From the NCBI GenBank assembly GCA_038240605.1, contig JBBSDP010000009.1, positions 48,639 through 112,638 on the forward strand: a stretch of DNA of 64,000 bases. The letters run 5' to 3'. The translations under genes were made by a program, and so were the position numbers. The notes beneath the pieces are model-generated. The model saw only the letters and a program-made list of their open reading frames with translations, was not told the origin of the DNA and searched no databases. Shown piece after piece: positions 50,257 to 58,525 of the stretch (its first letter is position 1; each line of letters starts with the position of its first letter). Origin of the DNA: JBBSDP01 sp038240605 (lineage in GTDB: Bacteria; Planctomycetota; Phycisphaerae; Tepidisphaerales; Tepidisphaeraceae).

Positions 50257-50459
50257 CGTTGCTCCTTCGCCGATCCGGCTTGCCGATGGTCGATCCTCGA
50301 TGATCGTATTCTGCCGCGCGCTTGGATTGAGCCAGGCTTCGGTGAACATTGCGCGCAGCTCGCGCCCTCGCCAATGATGCGGAAGCGGATCGCAACGTTG
50401 CGTCGAGTCGGTCTTGAACCCATGACCAACCCAGGTAGAGCCACTACACTCCACTGGCC

Positions 50460-52280
50460 ATGGCTCTCCTGCTGACCTGCGATCACCTGACCAAGTCCTT
50501 CGCGACGCGCACGTTATTCAAGGACATCTCCATCAGCTTCGACGATACGGAGCGAACGGGGCTGATCGGTCCCAATGGGTCGGGCAAGTCAACGCTGTTG
50601 AAGATCATCGCCGGGCTTGAGACGCCGGACTCCGGCTCGTTTACGACGCGTCGCAACCTATCGCTCGCCTACCTGCCGCAGCAGGATGTTTTTCCCGAAG
50701 GCGCTACGCCGATGCACGCCCTGCTGGACGCGCAGCGAAGCGGAACGGATGAGGAACACGAACAGGCCATCAAGGCAGAGCTGATGCTGGGGAAGATTGG
50801 CTTCGATCGGACGGATGTGCCGGTCGAATCGTTGTCCGGCGGGTGGCGCAAGCGGCTGGCGATCGCGCGGGCGCTGATCGGCGCGCCGGATCTGCTCCTG
50901 CTCGATGAGCCGACCAACCACCTGGACGTCGAAGGGATTCTCTGGCTGGAAAAGCTGCTCTCCTCGGCGTCGTTTGCGTTCGTGCTGGTGAGCCACGACC
51001 GGTATTTCCTGGAGAACGTGACCCACCGCGCCGTGGAGCTCAACCGCTCCTACGCCGACGGCTACCTGAGCATCCAGGGAACCTACAGCGACTTTCTCCA
51101 GAAGCGCGATGAATACCTTTCGGCTCAGGTGGCCGAACAGCAGGCGGTCGCGAGCCGTGTACGGCGGGAAGTGGAGTGGCTGCGGCGCGGCGCCAAGGCG
51201 CGCACGACCAAGGCCAAGGGGCGCATCCAGCAGGCCGGGCGGATGATGGAAGACCTGGCGGCGCTGAAGGAGCGCAACGCCGGCCGGGGATCGGTCGCGC
51301 TGGAGTTCAACGCCACCGAGCGGCAGACGCGCAAGCTGCTCGTGCTCAAGGATGTCGCCAAGACGCTGGGCGATCGGCCCCTCTTCATCCACCTGAACCT
51401 CGTCTTATCGCCCGGCATGAAGCTCGGCCTGCTCGGGCCCAACGGGTCGGGGAAGACCACGCTCATCCGGCTGCTGACGGGCGAGCTTCAAGCCAATGCC
51501 GGCGAGGTCTGGCGGGCAGATGGGTTGCGGACCGTCTTCTTCGATCAGTCGCGGCAGCAGCTCGATCGCTCGCAGACGCTGCGCCAAGCGCTCTCCCCCA
51601 CCGGCGATACCGTCTACTGGCGCGGGGAATCGATGCACGTGTCGGCGTGGGCGCGGCGGTTCCTCTTCCGCCTCGACCAGCTCGACATGCCCGTGTCGGA
51701 CCTCTCGGGCGGCGAGCAGTCGCGCATCCTTCTGGCCCATATGATGCGGCAGCCGGCCGACCTGCTGATTCTCGATGAGCCGGGTAACGATTTGGATATT
51801 CCCACCCTGGAAATCCTCGAAGAAAGCCTGCTCGAATTCGGCGGCGCGCTGGTCCTCGTTACCCACGACCGCTACCTGCTCGACCGCATCAGCTCGGAAT
51901 TGCTCGCTCTGGACGGGCAAGGCAATGCCCGGCGATTCGTGGACTTCAGCCAGTGGGACGCCGCGCGTGAAGCGGAGGCGGAAGCCGCCACGGCGGCGAA
52001 GAGTGCGTCAACTAAGGCCGAGTCCGCAAGCAGTGCGCGACCCATCGCCAGCACCACCAGGCGTCTCACCTGGTCGGAGCAGCGCGAGCTGGAGCAGATG
52101 GAAGAGAAGGTGATGGTGGCCGAGGAAGGGCTCCACGAACTACAGCGATCGATGGAGGACCCGGCGACGCTCGCCGATCACGTGAAGCTGCGGAAGATCT
52201 GCACGCAGGTGGATACGGCGCAGACGCTCGTTTCCGAGCTGTATGCGCGCTGGCAGGAGCTGGAATCGCGGAAGAGTTGA
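50460..52280 (+). CDS. ABC-F family ATPase (Uup-like)
   Basis: A 606-residue soluble ABC-F protein with two ATPase domains. First domain: GPNGSGKSTLLKI, SGGWRKRLAIARALI, LLLDEPTNHLD. Second: GPNGSGKTTLIRL, LSGGEQSRILLAHM, LLILDEPGNDLD. Between them is the ABC_tran_Xtn linker (AKARTTKAKGRIQQAGRMME). A C-terminal coiled coil (LEQMEEKVMVAEEGLHELQ) and KLRKICTQVDTAQTLVSEL are like the Uup tail. ABC-F proteins bind the ribosomal E site to rescue or regulate translation; Uup-type members are also linked to DNA branch handling. The second Walker B reads GNDLD instead of NHLD. The start is the first ATG of the frame, GCCATGGCTCTCC. Confidence 0.9.
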   Translation: MALLLTCDHLTKSFATRTLFKDISISFDDTERTGLIGPNGSGKSTLLKIIAGLETPDSGSFTTRRNLSLAYLPQQDVFPEGATPMHALLDAQRSGTDEEHEQAIKAELMLGKIGFDRTDVPVESLSGGWRKRLAIARALIGAPDLLLLDEPTNHLDVEGILWLEKLLSSASFAFVLVSHDRYFLENVTHRAVELNRSYADGYLSIQGTYSDFLQKRDEYLSAQVAEQQAVASRVRREVEWLRRGAKARTTKAKGRIQQAGRMMEDLAALKERNAGRGSVALEFNATERQTRKLLVLKDVAKTLGDRPLFIHLNLVLSPGMKLGLLGPNGSGKTTLIRLLTGELQANAGEVWRADGLRTVFFDQSRQQLDRSQTLRQALSPTGDTVYWRGESMHVSAWARRFLFRLDQLDMPVSDLSGGEQSRILLAHMMRQPADLLILDEPGNDLDIPTLEILEESLLEFGGALVLVTHDRYLLDRISSELLALDGQGNARRFVDFSQWDAAREAEAEAATAAKSASTKAESASSARPIASTTRRLTWSEQRELEQMEEKVMVAEEGLHELQRSMEDPATLADHVKLRKICTQVDTAQTLVSELYARWQELESRKS

Positions 52281-52327
52281 AGCGTTCTGATCTGGCAGCG
52301 CGGCGCGGGACGGAGTAGAACAGTTTC

Positions 52328-52466
52328 ATGACGCTGCACGATTGGTCGGAAACCGCGGGATGGGAAGGTGTTCATCTCCTGTGGATGGCCGAACTCCTGC
52401 GGCACATCAAACGTGGATCTCGAGCTAACCTACATGCGTGCCGCCGCAGACGCCTACCTGGCCTGA
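52328..52466 (+). pseudogene. DUF4058-like gene remnant with internal deletion
   Basis: The frame from ATG 52328 begins TLHDWSETAGWEGVHLLWMA and ELLRHIK, the characteristic opening of DUF4058-type proteins (M-x-L-H-D-W). At about 52410 it changes frame to VDLELTYMRAAADAYLA followed by a stop (52464-52466), which looks like the C-terminal end of the same family. About 200 residues in between are missing. The remnant therefore appears to be a gene deleted internally, joining its two ends. Confidence 0.5.
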
Positions 52467-52473
52467 TAACCGG

Positions 52474-52890
52474 CTACCGGTCGAAACGGATCGTTCGGTA
52501 CGAGCCGTCATCAGGCCCGTCGTACCACCGACCGCGCTTCAGCGCGATCTTTCGCAGGCCGGAGGTCTGGCAGGCGAGCAGGAGCTGCTGTTGCAAGCCG
52601 GCGAGCAGGAGCTGCTTCAACTCGTAGAGGTGTGATGCGGTGTCGACGACGACGGTGAGCGTTCCGCGGTTGTACGACTCGAGCGCGCAGTGATCGCTGA
52701 TGAGCTCCGGCACGAGCTGCGTCCAGGAGCCAGCGATCCTGGTCAGCTTCCCCTGCCGCTTCTCGACGGAGTTCTTGAAGAACGAAACCATCTCCGGCCC
52801 CAGCGCCACCAATGGCGGCGGGGACGGCCGCTTCACGCGCGTGAGACGCGCCAACTCGGCCTTTGACAACGCCGCGGAAGTGGGTCGCAC
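52474..52890 (-). CDS. dciA: DciA family (DUF721) replication protein
   Basis: A 138-residue protein of the DUF721/DciA family, the widespread loader of the replicative helicase DnaB. The domain covers about residues 35-125: GKLTRIAGSWTQLVPELISD is the W-x-x-L/I-V-G-x-x-L core and LTVVVDTASHLYELKQLLL the second strand with the L-x-x-x-x-x-L helix. The N-terminal ~35 residues are basic and Pro-rich. The C-terminal RGRWYDGPDDGSYRTIRFD may be an unstructured tail. It lies downstream of dnaN on the same strand, 128 bp away, a common replication gene neighbourhood. Role in helicase loading is from family knowledge. Confidence 0.8.
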   Translation of the reverse strand: MRPTSAALSKAELARLTRVKRPSPPPLVALGPEMVSFFKNSVEKRQGKLTRIAGSWTQLVPELISDHCALESYNRGTLTVVVDTASHLYELKQLLLAGLQQQLLLACQTSGLRKIALKRGRWYDGPDDGSYRTIRFDR

Positions 52891-53018
52891 TTGTGGCTCC
52901 TCCCGTTGCGAACGCGTTGCGGCTTAACGCGGCAGCTTGAGACGTTCAGCCTCGGCTCGTGTCAGGCCCATCGCGACCGTCACCCGGTGTCACGTCCCCA
53001 TCGCTAGCGGATCGGCCT

Positions 53019-54122
53019 CTACTGCAAGTTCACCGGCATGATCACGTACAGAAAATTCGGGCCGCCCTTGAGCAATCCCGGGCGGTTGGGGGCGGTCAGC
53101 TCCAGAGAAATATCATCGCTGTCCACGACGCGCAGGGCGTCGGTCACGAACGTGGGATTGAAGCCGATCTCCACGTCGGTTCCCTCATATTTGCAGGGGA
53201 AGTTAATCGTCGCTTCGCCGGCTTCGGGGGATCGGCTCGTCAGCACCAGGCCCTTCTTGGAGAACTGGAGCCGTACACCGCGGCTTTCCTCGGTCGTCAG
53301 CAATGCTGCCCGTCGGATCGCGCTGAGGAAGTCGGCGGTGCCGGCGGTCATCTTTTTGTCGGTGTCCTTGGGAATGACGTCCTCGAACGGCGGGAACGTT
53401 CCTTCCACAAGGTTACTCGTCAACGTGGCGCTGGGCGTGTGGAAGATCACCTGGTTCTCCCGCAGCTTCACCGCCACCGATTCCTCGGGATCGTCCAGCA
53501 GCTTTTCCAGCAGGGTGAGCGCCTTCGCCGGCACGATCGCCTTTGCCCCCTCCTTGGGGAGCTTGTCCGAGCCGAGGTCACCCTTGGCCATGGCCAGACG
53601 GCGGCCGTCGGTGCTGACGAGGTTGATCTTCTTTGATTTGACGCTGAGCAGCACGCCGTTGAAAGCATAACGGGTGCTCTCCCGTGCCGCGGCGAAGAGC
53701 GTCTGGCCGATAAGCTGCTTGAGCTGGCCGGCAGGAATCTCGAAATCCGCTTCCCCTTCAAAATCCGGGACGGGCGGGAAATCGGCGGCCTTCTGCGTGA
53801 AGATCTTGAAGTGGGAATCCTGCCCGCGGATGTTGGCGTTGTCGCCGCTCACCTCGATGGCGAGCGTGTCATCCACGCACTCGCGGACGATGTCGCGCAA
53901 CTTGTCGGCCGGGACGAGCGTCTCCCCCTGCTGCTCGATCTGCACCTGGGTGTCGGCATAGCGGATCGCGACTTCCAGATCCGTGGCGGCAATCGTCAGC
54001 CGATCATCCGCGGCGGTGAGCTTCACGCACTGGAGGATGGGCTTGGGGGTTCGGGAGGCGACGACGTTTCCGGCGACGGTCAGCGCTTCAAGCAGCGCCC
54101 CACGGTTGCAAATCACTTTCAT
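53019..54122 (-). CDS. dnaN: DNA polymerase III beta subunit (sliding clamp)
   Basis: A 367-residue beta clamp, normal size, that tethers the replicative polymerase to DNA as a ring dimer. The three-domain pattern is visible: KVICNRGALLEALTVAGNVV at the start, TPKPILQCVKLTAADDRLTI with the conserved TxPIL element, TDLEVAIRY and KINLVSTDGRRLAMAKGDLG, and EATINFPCKYEGTDVEIGFN followed by PTFVTDALR. The end is VIMPVNL, the conserved M-P-V/M-R/N-L tail. A good ribosome site, GGAAAGGG, lies 7 bp before the ATG. DnaA boxes lie about 130-210 bp upstream. Together with dciA it makes a replication gene cluster; dnaA is not in the window. Confidence 0.96.
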   Translation of the reverse strand: MKVICNRGALLEALTVAGNVVASRTPKPILQCVKLTAADDRLTIAATDLEVAIRYADTQVQIEQQGETLVPADKLRDIVRECVDDTLAIEVSGDNANIRGQDSHFKIFTQKAADFPPVPDFEGEADFEIPAGQLKQLIGQTLFAAARESTRYAFNGVLLSVKSKKINLVSTDGRRLAMAKGDLGSDKLPKEGAKAIVPAKALTLLEKLLDDPEESVAVKLRENQVIFHTPSATLTSNLVEGTFPPFEDVIPKDTDKKMTAGTADFLSAIRRAALLTTEESRGVRLQFSKKGLVLTSRSPEAGEATINFPCKYEGTDVEIGFNPTFVTDALRVVDSDDISLELTAPNRPGLLKGGPNFLYVIMPVNLQ

Positions 54123-54198
54123 GACGACCCTTTCCTACACGCCTCGGGATTGCCTTTCGCCAATGAAAAAAGGCGATGGGGCAATGTATCACTCCGGT

Positions 54199-54334
54199 TC
54201 CCTTATATAAAGCTTTAGTATCACAGTCGTGATGATGAGGGGTGGCGCAATGTGGATAACTTATCCGACCTTTATTCAAACCACTTAACGACAGCGACTT
54301 AAGTTGTACTTTATCGGCCCTAGCCTGTGGATAA
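54199..54334. other. DnaA-box region upstream of dnaN (possible origin or dnaN control)
   Basis: Two perfect DnaA boxes, TGTGGATAA (54251-54259 and 54326-54334), are in the same orientation 75 bp apart. The first overlaps GGATAACTTATCC (54253-54265), an inverted pair of box cores. An AT-rich stretch with TTATATAAAGCTTT (54202-54215) lies between the boxes and dnaN, and could be either the dnaN promoter or an unwinding element. Confidence 0.55.
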
Positions 54335-54630
54335 TGTGTTAGCCAATCCGGCGCGGCCGCACGCGAACCTGGCCTGCCCCCGCCAGGGCTCCTCGCCGCA
54401 CGGGCTGGCGGTGGCGCTGGAACGGTCGCTCGTGACCGTTCATCCAGACGACTGGTCAACTTTTCCACCGCTCGTCCCGCCAGCTTGTCGCGAACGTCTG
54501 ATAACCTCAGCTGGAGGCCATTCAGCGGAGCGCTTGGCCTGCTGATCTGCTCCGGCGGCAAAGGGATATAATCTAAGCCGCCCGATGCATTGAACGATAT
54601 TCTAAAATCCTGTTCACCGCGGAGTTTCAC
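54335..54630. other. gap between DnaA boxes and hydrolase gene, promoter-like motif only
   Basis: No frame with family similarity is present. A good -10 hexamer, TATAAT (54567-54572), lies before the small frame at 54631 but has no convincing -35. Confidence 0.3.
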
Positions 54631-54690
54631 ATGAGCTTTCGCCCCGCTCTTCAGGATCACGATTCAGTGGGCAGGCGGGGGTACTGCTAA
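54631..54690 (+). CDS. possible 19-residue leader-type peptide ahead of a hairpin
   Basis: ATG 54631 follows GCGGAG by 6 bp and TATAAT (54567) by about 60 bp. The frame reads MSFRPALQDHDSVGRRGYC and stops exactly at the left arm of the hairpin at 54690-54772. The order promoter-like box, ribosome site, tiny frame, hairpin resembles a leader, but could be the remnant of a gene cut by the repeat. Confidence 0.2.
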   Translation: MSFRPALQDHDSVGRRGYC

Positions 54691-54772
54691 CGGTAGCGAG
54701 CCGCGACCGTCAGGGAGCGATGCGCGCAACGCCGCAAAAAAACGCTCCCTCACGGTTGCGGCTCGCTACGGT
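54690..54772. repeat. 30-bp-arm hairpin repeat (GAGCCGCGACC type)
   Basis: The left arm ACGGTAGCGAGCCGCGACCG plus TCAGGGAGCG (54690-54719) pairs with the right arm CGCTCCCTCACGGTTGCGGC plus TCGCTACGGT (54743-54772) with three mismatches. The loop of 23 bp contains an A-run. It resembles repeats that I associate with planctomycete genomes. It lies ahead of the hydrolase gene. Confidence 0.8.
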
Positions 54773-54875
54773 CAGCAGCGCCTCCCGACGTTACTGAACC
54801 GGAGTGGCCCCAGGCCGCATCAGACCTTTGCCTCCAATGGAAGCTGGAACGCCCGTAGGCGATGGTTCGGATAGC

Positions 54876-56129
54876 ATGGCGGCCATGATGCGATCACCGA
54901 ACGCTTGCCGCCTGCTGCTGTCGGGCGTCGCGATGTTGCTGGCGGCCGTATCAACGGCGCCGGCGGCTGCGCAAAAGTGGGATCCGGCGGTTTTCCAGGC
55001 GCCCAAATTTGAAGACGCGCCCGGCTTTAATGCCGAGGGTGTCCGGGCGATTTATTACAATGGGCTGCCGTTTCGCGGACGCCCCACGCGCGTCTTCGCC
55101 TGGTATGGACTGCCAGCTCCGAAGCCGGGCGTGAAGGCGCCGGGAATCGTGCTCGTCCATGGCGGCGGTGGGACGGCCTTCGACGCGTGGGTGCGGCTTT
55201 GGACATCGCGGGGTTATGCGGCCATCGCCATGGACAATTGCGGTCAGCTCGCGCGCGGAACGTATGGACACTGGGAACGCGATCCGCAGGGTGGCCCTGC
55301 TGGCTGGGGTGGATTTGATGCGATCGATGAACCGGCAACCGACCAGTGGACGTATCACGCCGTTGCGGATGTGATCCTTGCCGACTCATTGCTCCGTTCG
55401 ATGCCGGAAGTCGATGCCGATCGCATTGGTCTTACCGGCATCTCCTGGGGCGGTTATCTCACCTGCATCACGGCCGGCGTCGATTCACGATTCAAGTTCG
55501 CCGTCCCGGTCTACGGTTGCGGCTTCCTGGGCGACAACTCGGTCTGGCTCGGCGAATTCAAGAAGATGGGCCCAGAAAAATCGGCGCGCTGGCTCTCGCA
55601 ATGGGACCCGGGCGTCTACCTGAAGGAGGTGAAGATTCCGGTCCTCTGGGTCGACGGCACCAACGACTTCGCCTACCCCATGGACTCGCTGGCGAAGTCG
55701 TACCGGCTCCCCAACGCCCCGCGTACCTTGTGCACCAAAGTCCGCATGCCGCACGGCCATGGCGGCGCGGGGGAAAACCCCGAGGAGATTCACGCCTTTG
55801 CCGATTCGATCGTTAACCATGGAAAGCCGTTGACGAAAGTGCTCGCCCAGGGCCGTGACGGGCAGGCCGTCTGGGCCACGTTCGAGGCCGTGCGAACCGT
55901 CGTCCGGGCCGAGCTCAATTTCACCCGTGCCCAGGGTGAATGGCAGAAACGCTTGTGGGAAACGATTCCCGCCGCGGTGTCAGCCGACGGGAAGAACGCG
56001 ACGGCCACGCTGCCCCAGGACGCAACCGTCCACTACCTGAACCTGATCGACTCTGACGGTCTCACCGTCAGCACCGAACACGAGGAAATCGTCCAACCCA
56101 AGCCATCGAAGGCAAACGGACCCGGTTGA
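54876..56129 (+). CDS. exported alpha/beta hydrolase, acetylxylan-esterase-like
   Basis: A roughly 417-residue exported serine hydrolase. The signal peptide (ACRLLLSGVAMLLAAVSTAP, then AAAQ) suggests a start at ATG 54876 or 54885; a longer frame starts at 54804. The oxyanion-hole segment is VLVHGGGGTAFDAWV. The nucleophile elbow is GLTGISWGGY (G-x-S-x-G), the acid lies in LWVDGTNDFAYP and the His in VRMPHGHGGAGE. The fold resembles the AXE1/PhoPQ-related dipeptidyl-type hydrolases common in planctomycetes. The C-terminal ~90 residues are a beta-rich addition. Substrate is probably a plant or algal glycan ester, but this is a guess. It is followed by an unrelated small gene. Confidence 0.85.
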   Translation: MAAMMRSPNACRLLLSGVAMLLAAVSTAPAAAQKWDPAVFQAPKFEDAPGFNAEGVRAIYYNGLPFRGRPTRVFAWYGLPAPKPGVKAPGIVLVHGGGGTAFDAWVRLWTSRGYAAIAMDNCGQLARGTYGHWERDPQGGPAGWGGFDAIDEPATDQWTYHAVADVILADSLLRSMPEVDADRIGLTGISWGGYLTCITAGVDSRFKFAVPVYGCGFLGDNSVWLGEFKKMGPEKSARWLSQWDPGVYLKEVKIPVLWVDGTNDFAYPMDSLAKSYRLPNAPRTLCTKVRMPHGHGGAGENPEEIHAFADSIVNHGKPLTKVLAQGRDGQAVWATFEAVRTVVRAELNFTRAQGEWQKRLWETIPAAVSADGKNATATLPQDATVHYLNLIDSDGLTVSTEHEEIVQPKPSKANGPG

Positions 56130-56197
56130 GAACGCCGGCCATTTTAGAACGCCGCTTCGCTCGCACCGCTCTATAGAATGTCGTAACGGAGCGTGTC

Positions 56198-56614
56198 ATG
56201 GCGACGTGTACGCGTTGCAACAAGATGATGCCGGTGGGTGCGGCGTTCTGCACGCGCTGCGGCGCAGCGCTTCCGCCCGGTCCATTTCGTGAAGTCGCGC
56301 GCCCGCCGACCTCGCCGCCGCCGTTCCTTCCCTACGCGCAGCCGCGTCCGCTCCTGCGGTTGCCGGTCGTGCAACCGCGGAGTGGCCGTCAATTCGGCTG
56401 TGGAACGATTGGGCTGATCCTGCTGGCTGGTTGCTGCCTGTGGGGCCGGTTGTTTCCAACGCAGTCGACTCCGCCGCCGCCGCGTCCTCCTCAGCAGCAG
56501 ATCCCCTATTACGGCAACGGCCCGCAACAACCGCCTCCGCCCTATACGCCGGGGTACACGCCACACCCGGCTCCGAGATATCCCTATCGCGAAAGCGATC
56601 GATCCCGCGATTGA
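56198..56614 (+). CDS. zinc-ribbon protein with single membrane segment
   Basis: A 138-residue protein starting with a zinc ribbon: CTRCNKMMPVGAAFCTRCGA contains two C-x-x-C knuckles (residues 4-7 and 18-21). After a Pro-rich linker comes a short hydrophobic segment (GCGTIGLILLAGCCLWGRLF, about residues 68-87). The C-terminal part is Pro/Gln/Tyr-rich and disordered (PPQQQIPYYGNGPQQPPPPY). It resembles the many DUF7577/zinc-ribbon-and-TM proteins of planctomycetes that have no fixed role. It could bind partner proteins through the Pro-rich tail. Function unknown. Confidence 0.7.
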   Translation: MATCTRCNKMMPVGAAFCTRCGAALPPGPFREVARPPTSPPPFLPYAQPRPLLRLPVVQPRSGRQFGCGTIGLILLAGCCLWGRLFPTQSTPPPPRPPQQQIPYYGNGPQQPPPPYTPGYTPHPAPRYPYRESDRSRD

Positions 56615-56665
56615 TTCGTCCCTCCCCCTCGCTCAAAATGACCCGACGAACAACGGGAGCGTGCG

Positions 56666-58096
56666 ATGGACGTGAATGCGTTGCGGCAGAGTCTGGGAGC
56701 GATCGGGCAGTCCGGCGTCTTCCGTTTCTACGACAAGCTCGATGAAAAGGGGAAGGAACAGCTTACTCGGCAGTTGTCGGCGCTCGATGCGCCGGCCCTC
56801 GCGAAACTGGTGGATGAGTATGTGAAGCAAAAGCCGCACATGACATTGCCTGCCAACCTGGCGCCCGTGAAAGTGTTCCCAAGGACGCCGGAGCCCAACC
56901 AGAAGGCACTTTACAACCAGGCTCGTGAACAAGGCGATTCATTGCTGCGGGCGGGGAAGGTCGCCGCGTTCCTGGTGGCCGGCGGGCAGGGGACGCGCCT
57001 CGGCTTCGATGGGCCCAAGGGCGAATATCCGATCACCCCCATCCGGGCCAAGCCCCTCTTCCAGGTCTTCGCCGAGCAATTGCTTGCGCAGGAGCGAATC
57101 TTCGAGCGCCGCGTCCCCTGGTACATCATGACCAGCGACGTGAACGACGACGCCACGCGCGCGTTTTTCAAACAACACGATTATTTCGGTTACGAATCGG
57201 AAGACGTCATCTTCTTCCAGCAGGGAATGATCCCGGCGTTCAACGACGGCGGCGACATGCTCCTGGCCGCCCTCGACTCGCTCGCCCTCTCGCCCGACGG
57301 GCACGGCGGGAGCCTGCGCGCGTTGCGCAAGAGTGGCGCGCTGGCGGACATGCGCCGCCGGGGCGTGGAACACCTCTCCTACTTCCAGGTCGATAACCCA
57401 TTGGTCCACTGCATCGATCCGCTGTTCATCGGCTTGCACGCGATCGCCGGCAGCGAGATGAGCAGCAAGACGATCCCCAAGGCCGGCCCGCTGGAGAAGG
57501 TCGGCAACTTCGTCTTCGGCGACGGGTCCGTGCAGGTCATCGAGTACAGCGACCTGCCCGAGGAACTGGCCAGGCAGACGAACCCGGACGGCTCCCTGCG
57601 CTTCAACGCCGGCTCGATCGCGATCCACGTCCTGGACGTTTCGTTCATCGAGCGTTTGACGGCCGATGGCAACCTGCGCCTCCCCTGGCACCGCGCCGAA
57701 AAGAAAGTCCCGTACGTCGACGCGACGGGCGCGCTCGTCAAGCCCGACAAGCCCAACGCCGTCAAGCTCGAGCAATTCGTCTTTGACGCGATCCCCCTGG
57801 CGAAGAATGCCATGGTGTACGAGACGGACCGCGCGGAGGAGTTTTCGCCGGTCAAGAACGCCGAGGGCGTCGATAGCGCCGTCTCCTGCCGTCGCGACCA
57901 GGTCCGCCGGGCAGCGCGCTGGTTGAGCGCCGCGGGCGTGAAAATTCCGCTGCGCGATGGCGAGCCCGCCGCAAAGATCGAAATCTCGCCGTTGTATGCG
58001 GAAAATGAAGAGGAGCTCCACGACCTTTCGCCAAGCGTCACGATCGTGCCGAATTCAGAGGTGTACCTTGGCGCACAGGGAATTGAGCTGATATAG
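56666..58096 (+). CDS. UDPGP-type UTP-dependent sugar-1-phosphate uridylyltransferase
   Basis: A 476-residue enzyme of the eukaryote-like UDPGP family, activating glucose-1-phosphate or N-acetylglucosamine-1-phosphate with UTP. The nucleotide-binding loop is LVAGGQGTRLGFDGPKGEYP (about residues 103-122). YIMTSDVNDDATRAFFKQHD, VIFFQQGMIPAF and SYFQVDNPLVHCIDPLFIGL are the sugar-site blocks that fit the UDP-GlcNAc pyrophosphorylase branch (AGX/QRI1-like). KPNAVKLEQFVFDAIPLA follows. Length is right. It should feed UDP-sugar into cell wall or lipid A synthesis, in line with murE, murF and lpxB in the window. It is followed by a strong hairpin at 58101-58147. Confidence 0.92.
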   Translation: MDVNALRQSLGAIGQSGVFRFYDKLDEKGKEQLTRQLSALDAPALAKLVDEYVKQKPHMTLPANLAPVKVFPRTPEPNQKALYNQAREQGDSLLRAGKVAAFLVAGGQGTRLGFDGPKGEYPITPIRAKPLFQVFAEQLLAQERIFERRVPWYIMTSDVNDDATRAFFKQHDYFGYESEDVIFFQQGMIPAFNDGGDMLLAALDSLALSPDGHGGSLRALRKSGALADMRRRGVEHLSYFQVDNPLVHCIDPLFIGLHAIAGSEMSSKTIPKAGPLEKVGNFVFGDGSVQVIEYSDLPEELARQTNPDGSLRFNAGSIAIHVLDVSFIERLTADGNLRLPWHRAEKKVPYVDATGALVKPDKPNAVKLEQFVFDAIPLAKNAMVYETDRAEEFSPVKNAEGVDSAVSCRRDQVRRAARWLSAAGVKIPLRDGEPAAKIEISPLYAENEEELHDLSPSVTIVPNSEVYLGAQGIELI

Positions 58097-58100
58097 CAAA

Positions 58101-58147
58101 AGATCGGGCGGGGCGTTCGGCCGATGCCTACCAGCGCCGCCCGATCT
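58101..58147. terminator. bidirectional terminator-like hairpin
   Basis: AGATCGGGCGG (58101-58111) and CCGCCCGATCT (58137-58147) form a perfect 11-bp stem with a 25-bp loop between two convergent genes. Neither side has a long T-run, so it may be only a barrier hairpin. Confidence 0.5.
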
Positions 58148-58476
58148 CACCGCGTGAATTCGGCCGGCGGCCGCGAGCCGTCGACGCGAGGGGGAAGGAT
58201 TGGACTGAGGTCCTTGGCCAGTCGCACTTGAAAGCGGAGGATTTCCAGTTCTAAATTCGCCTCTTCCAGAAACACCCGCTTGTCATGGGTGTATTTGGCG
58301 CGCAAAAGCATCGCCAGAACGCCCTGGAGACGAGTTTCGATCGCCAGCCCGAGGCTATAGCGGTGATGCCTGGGAAATTTCTCCGTATGCTGAATCAACC
58401 ATAATGTCAGGTCGTAAAAATCGGCGATGACCTTCAACTCCTGCGCCATCTTATCCACCGGAATTCCCTGAATCAT
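58147..58476 (-). CDS. Avd-like four-helix bundle protein, stand-alone
   Basis: A 109-residue protein of the bAvd family, the accessory variability determinant of diversity-generating retroelements. The pattern LKVIADFYDLTLWLIQHTEK, FPRHHRYSLGLAIETRLQGV and LELEILRFQVRLAKDL fits the four-helix bundle with a conserved FPR-x-x-x-x-x-LG turn. The normal protein forms a pentamer that binds a retroelement reverse transcriptase. No DGR reverse transcriptase, template repeat or variable gene is nearby, so it is a stand-alone member, as found in many genomes with unknown roles. The start is after a short gap from the pseudogene at 58526. It converges on the UDPGP gene. Confidence 0.83.
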   Translation of the reverse strand: MIQGIPVDKMAQELKVIADFYDLTLWLIQHTEKFPRHHRYSLGLAIETRLQGVLAMLLRAKYTHDKRVFLEEANLELEILRFQVRLAKDLSPILPPRVDGSRPPAEFTR

Positions 58477-58525
58477 TTGGCCTCAACATATTCAGCAAGC
58501 TACAGCGTGTGGTACAATTCCCCAC

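Noticed and set aside
54088..54660. A 190-residue minus-strand frame across the DnaA boxes and the dnaN start
   Set aside because: It overlaps the dnaN promoter and start in another frame, is low-complexity in the middle, and shows no recognisable domain.
1189..58476. A diversity-generating retroelement made of the RT remnant and the Avd-like protein
   Set aside because: The RT remnant has group II maturase features and a domain V, lies 57 kb away, and no template/variable repeat pair was noticed.
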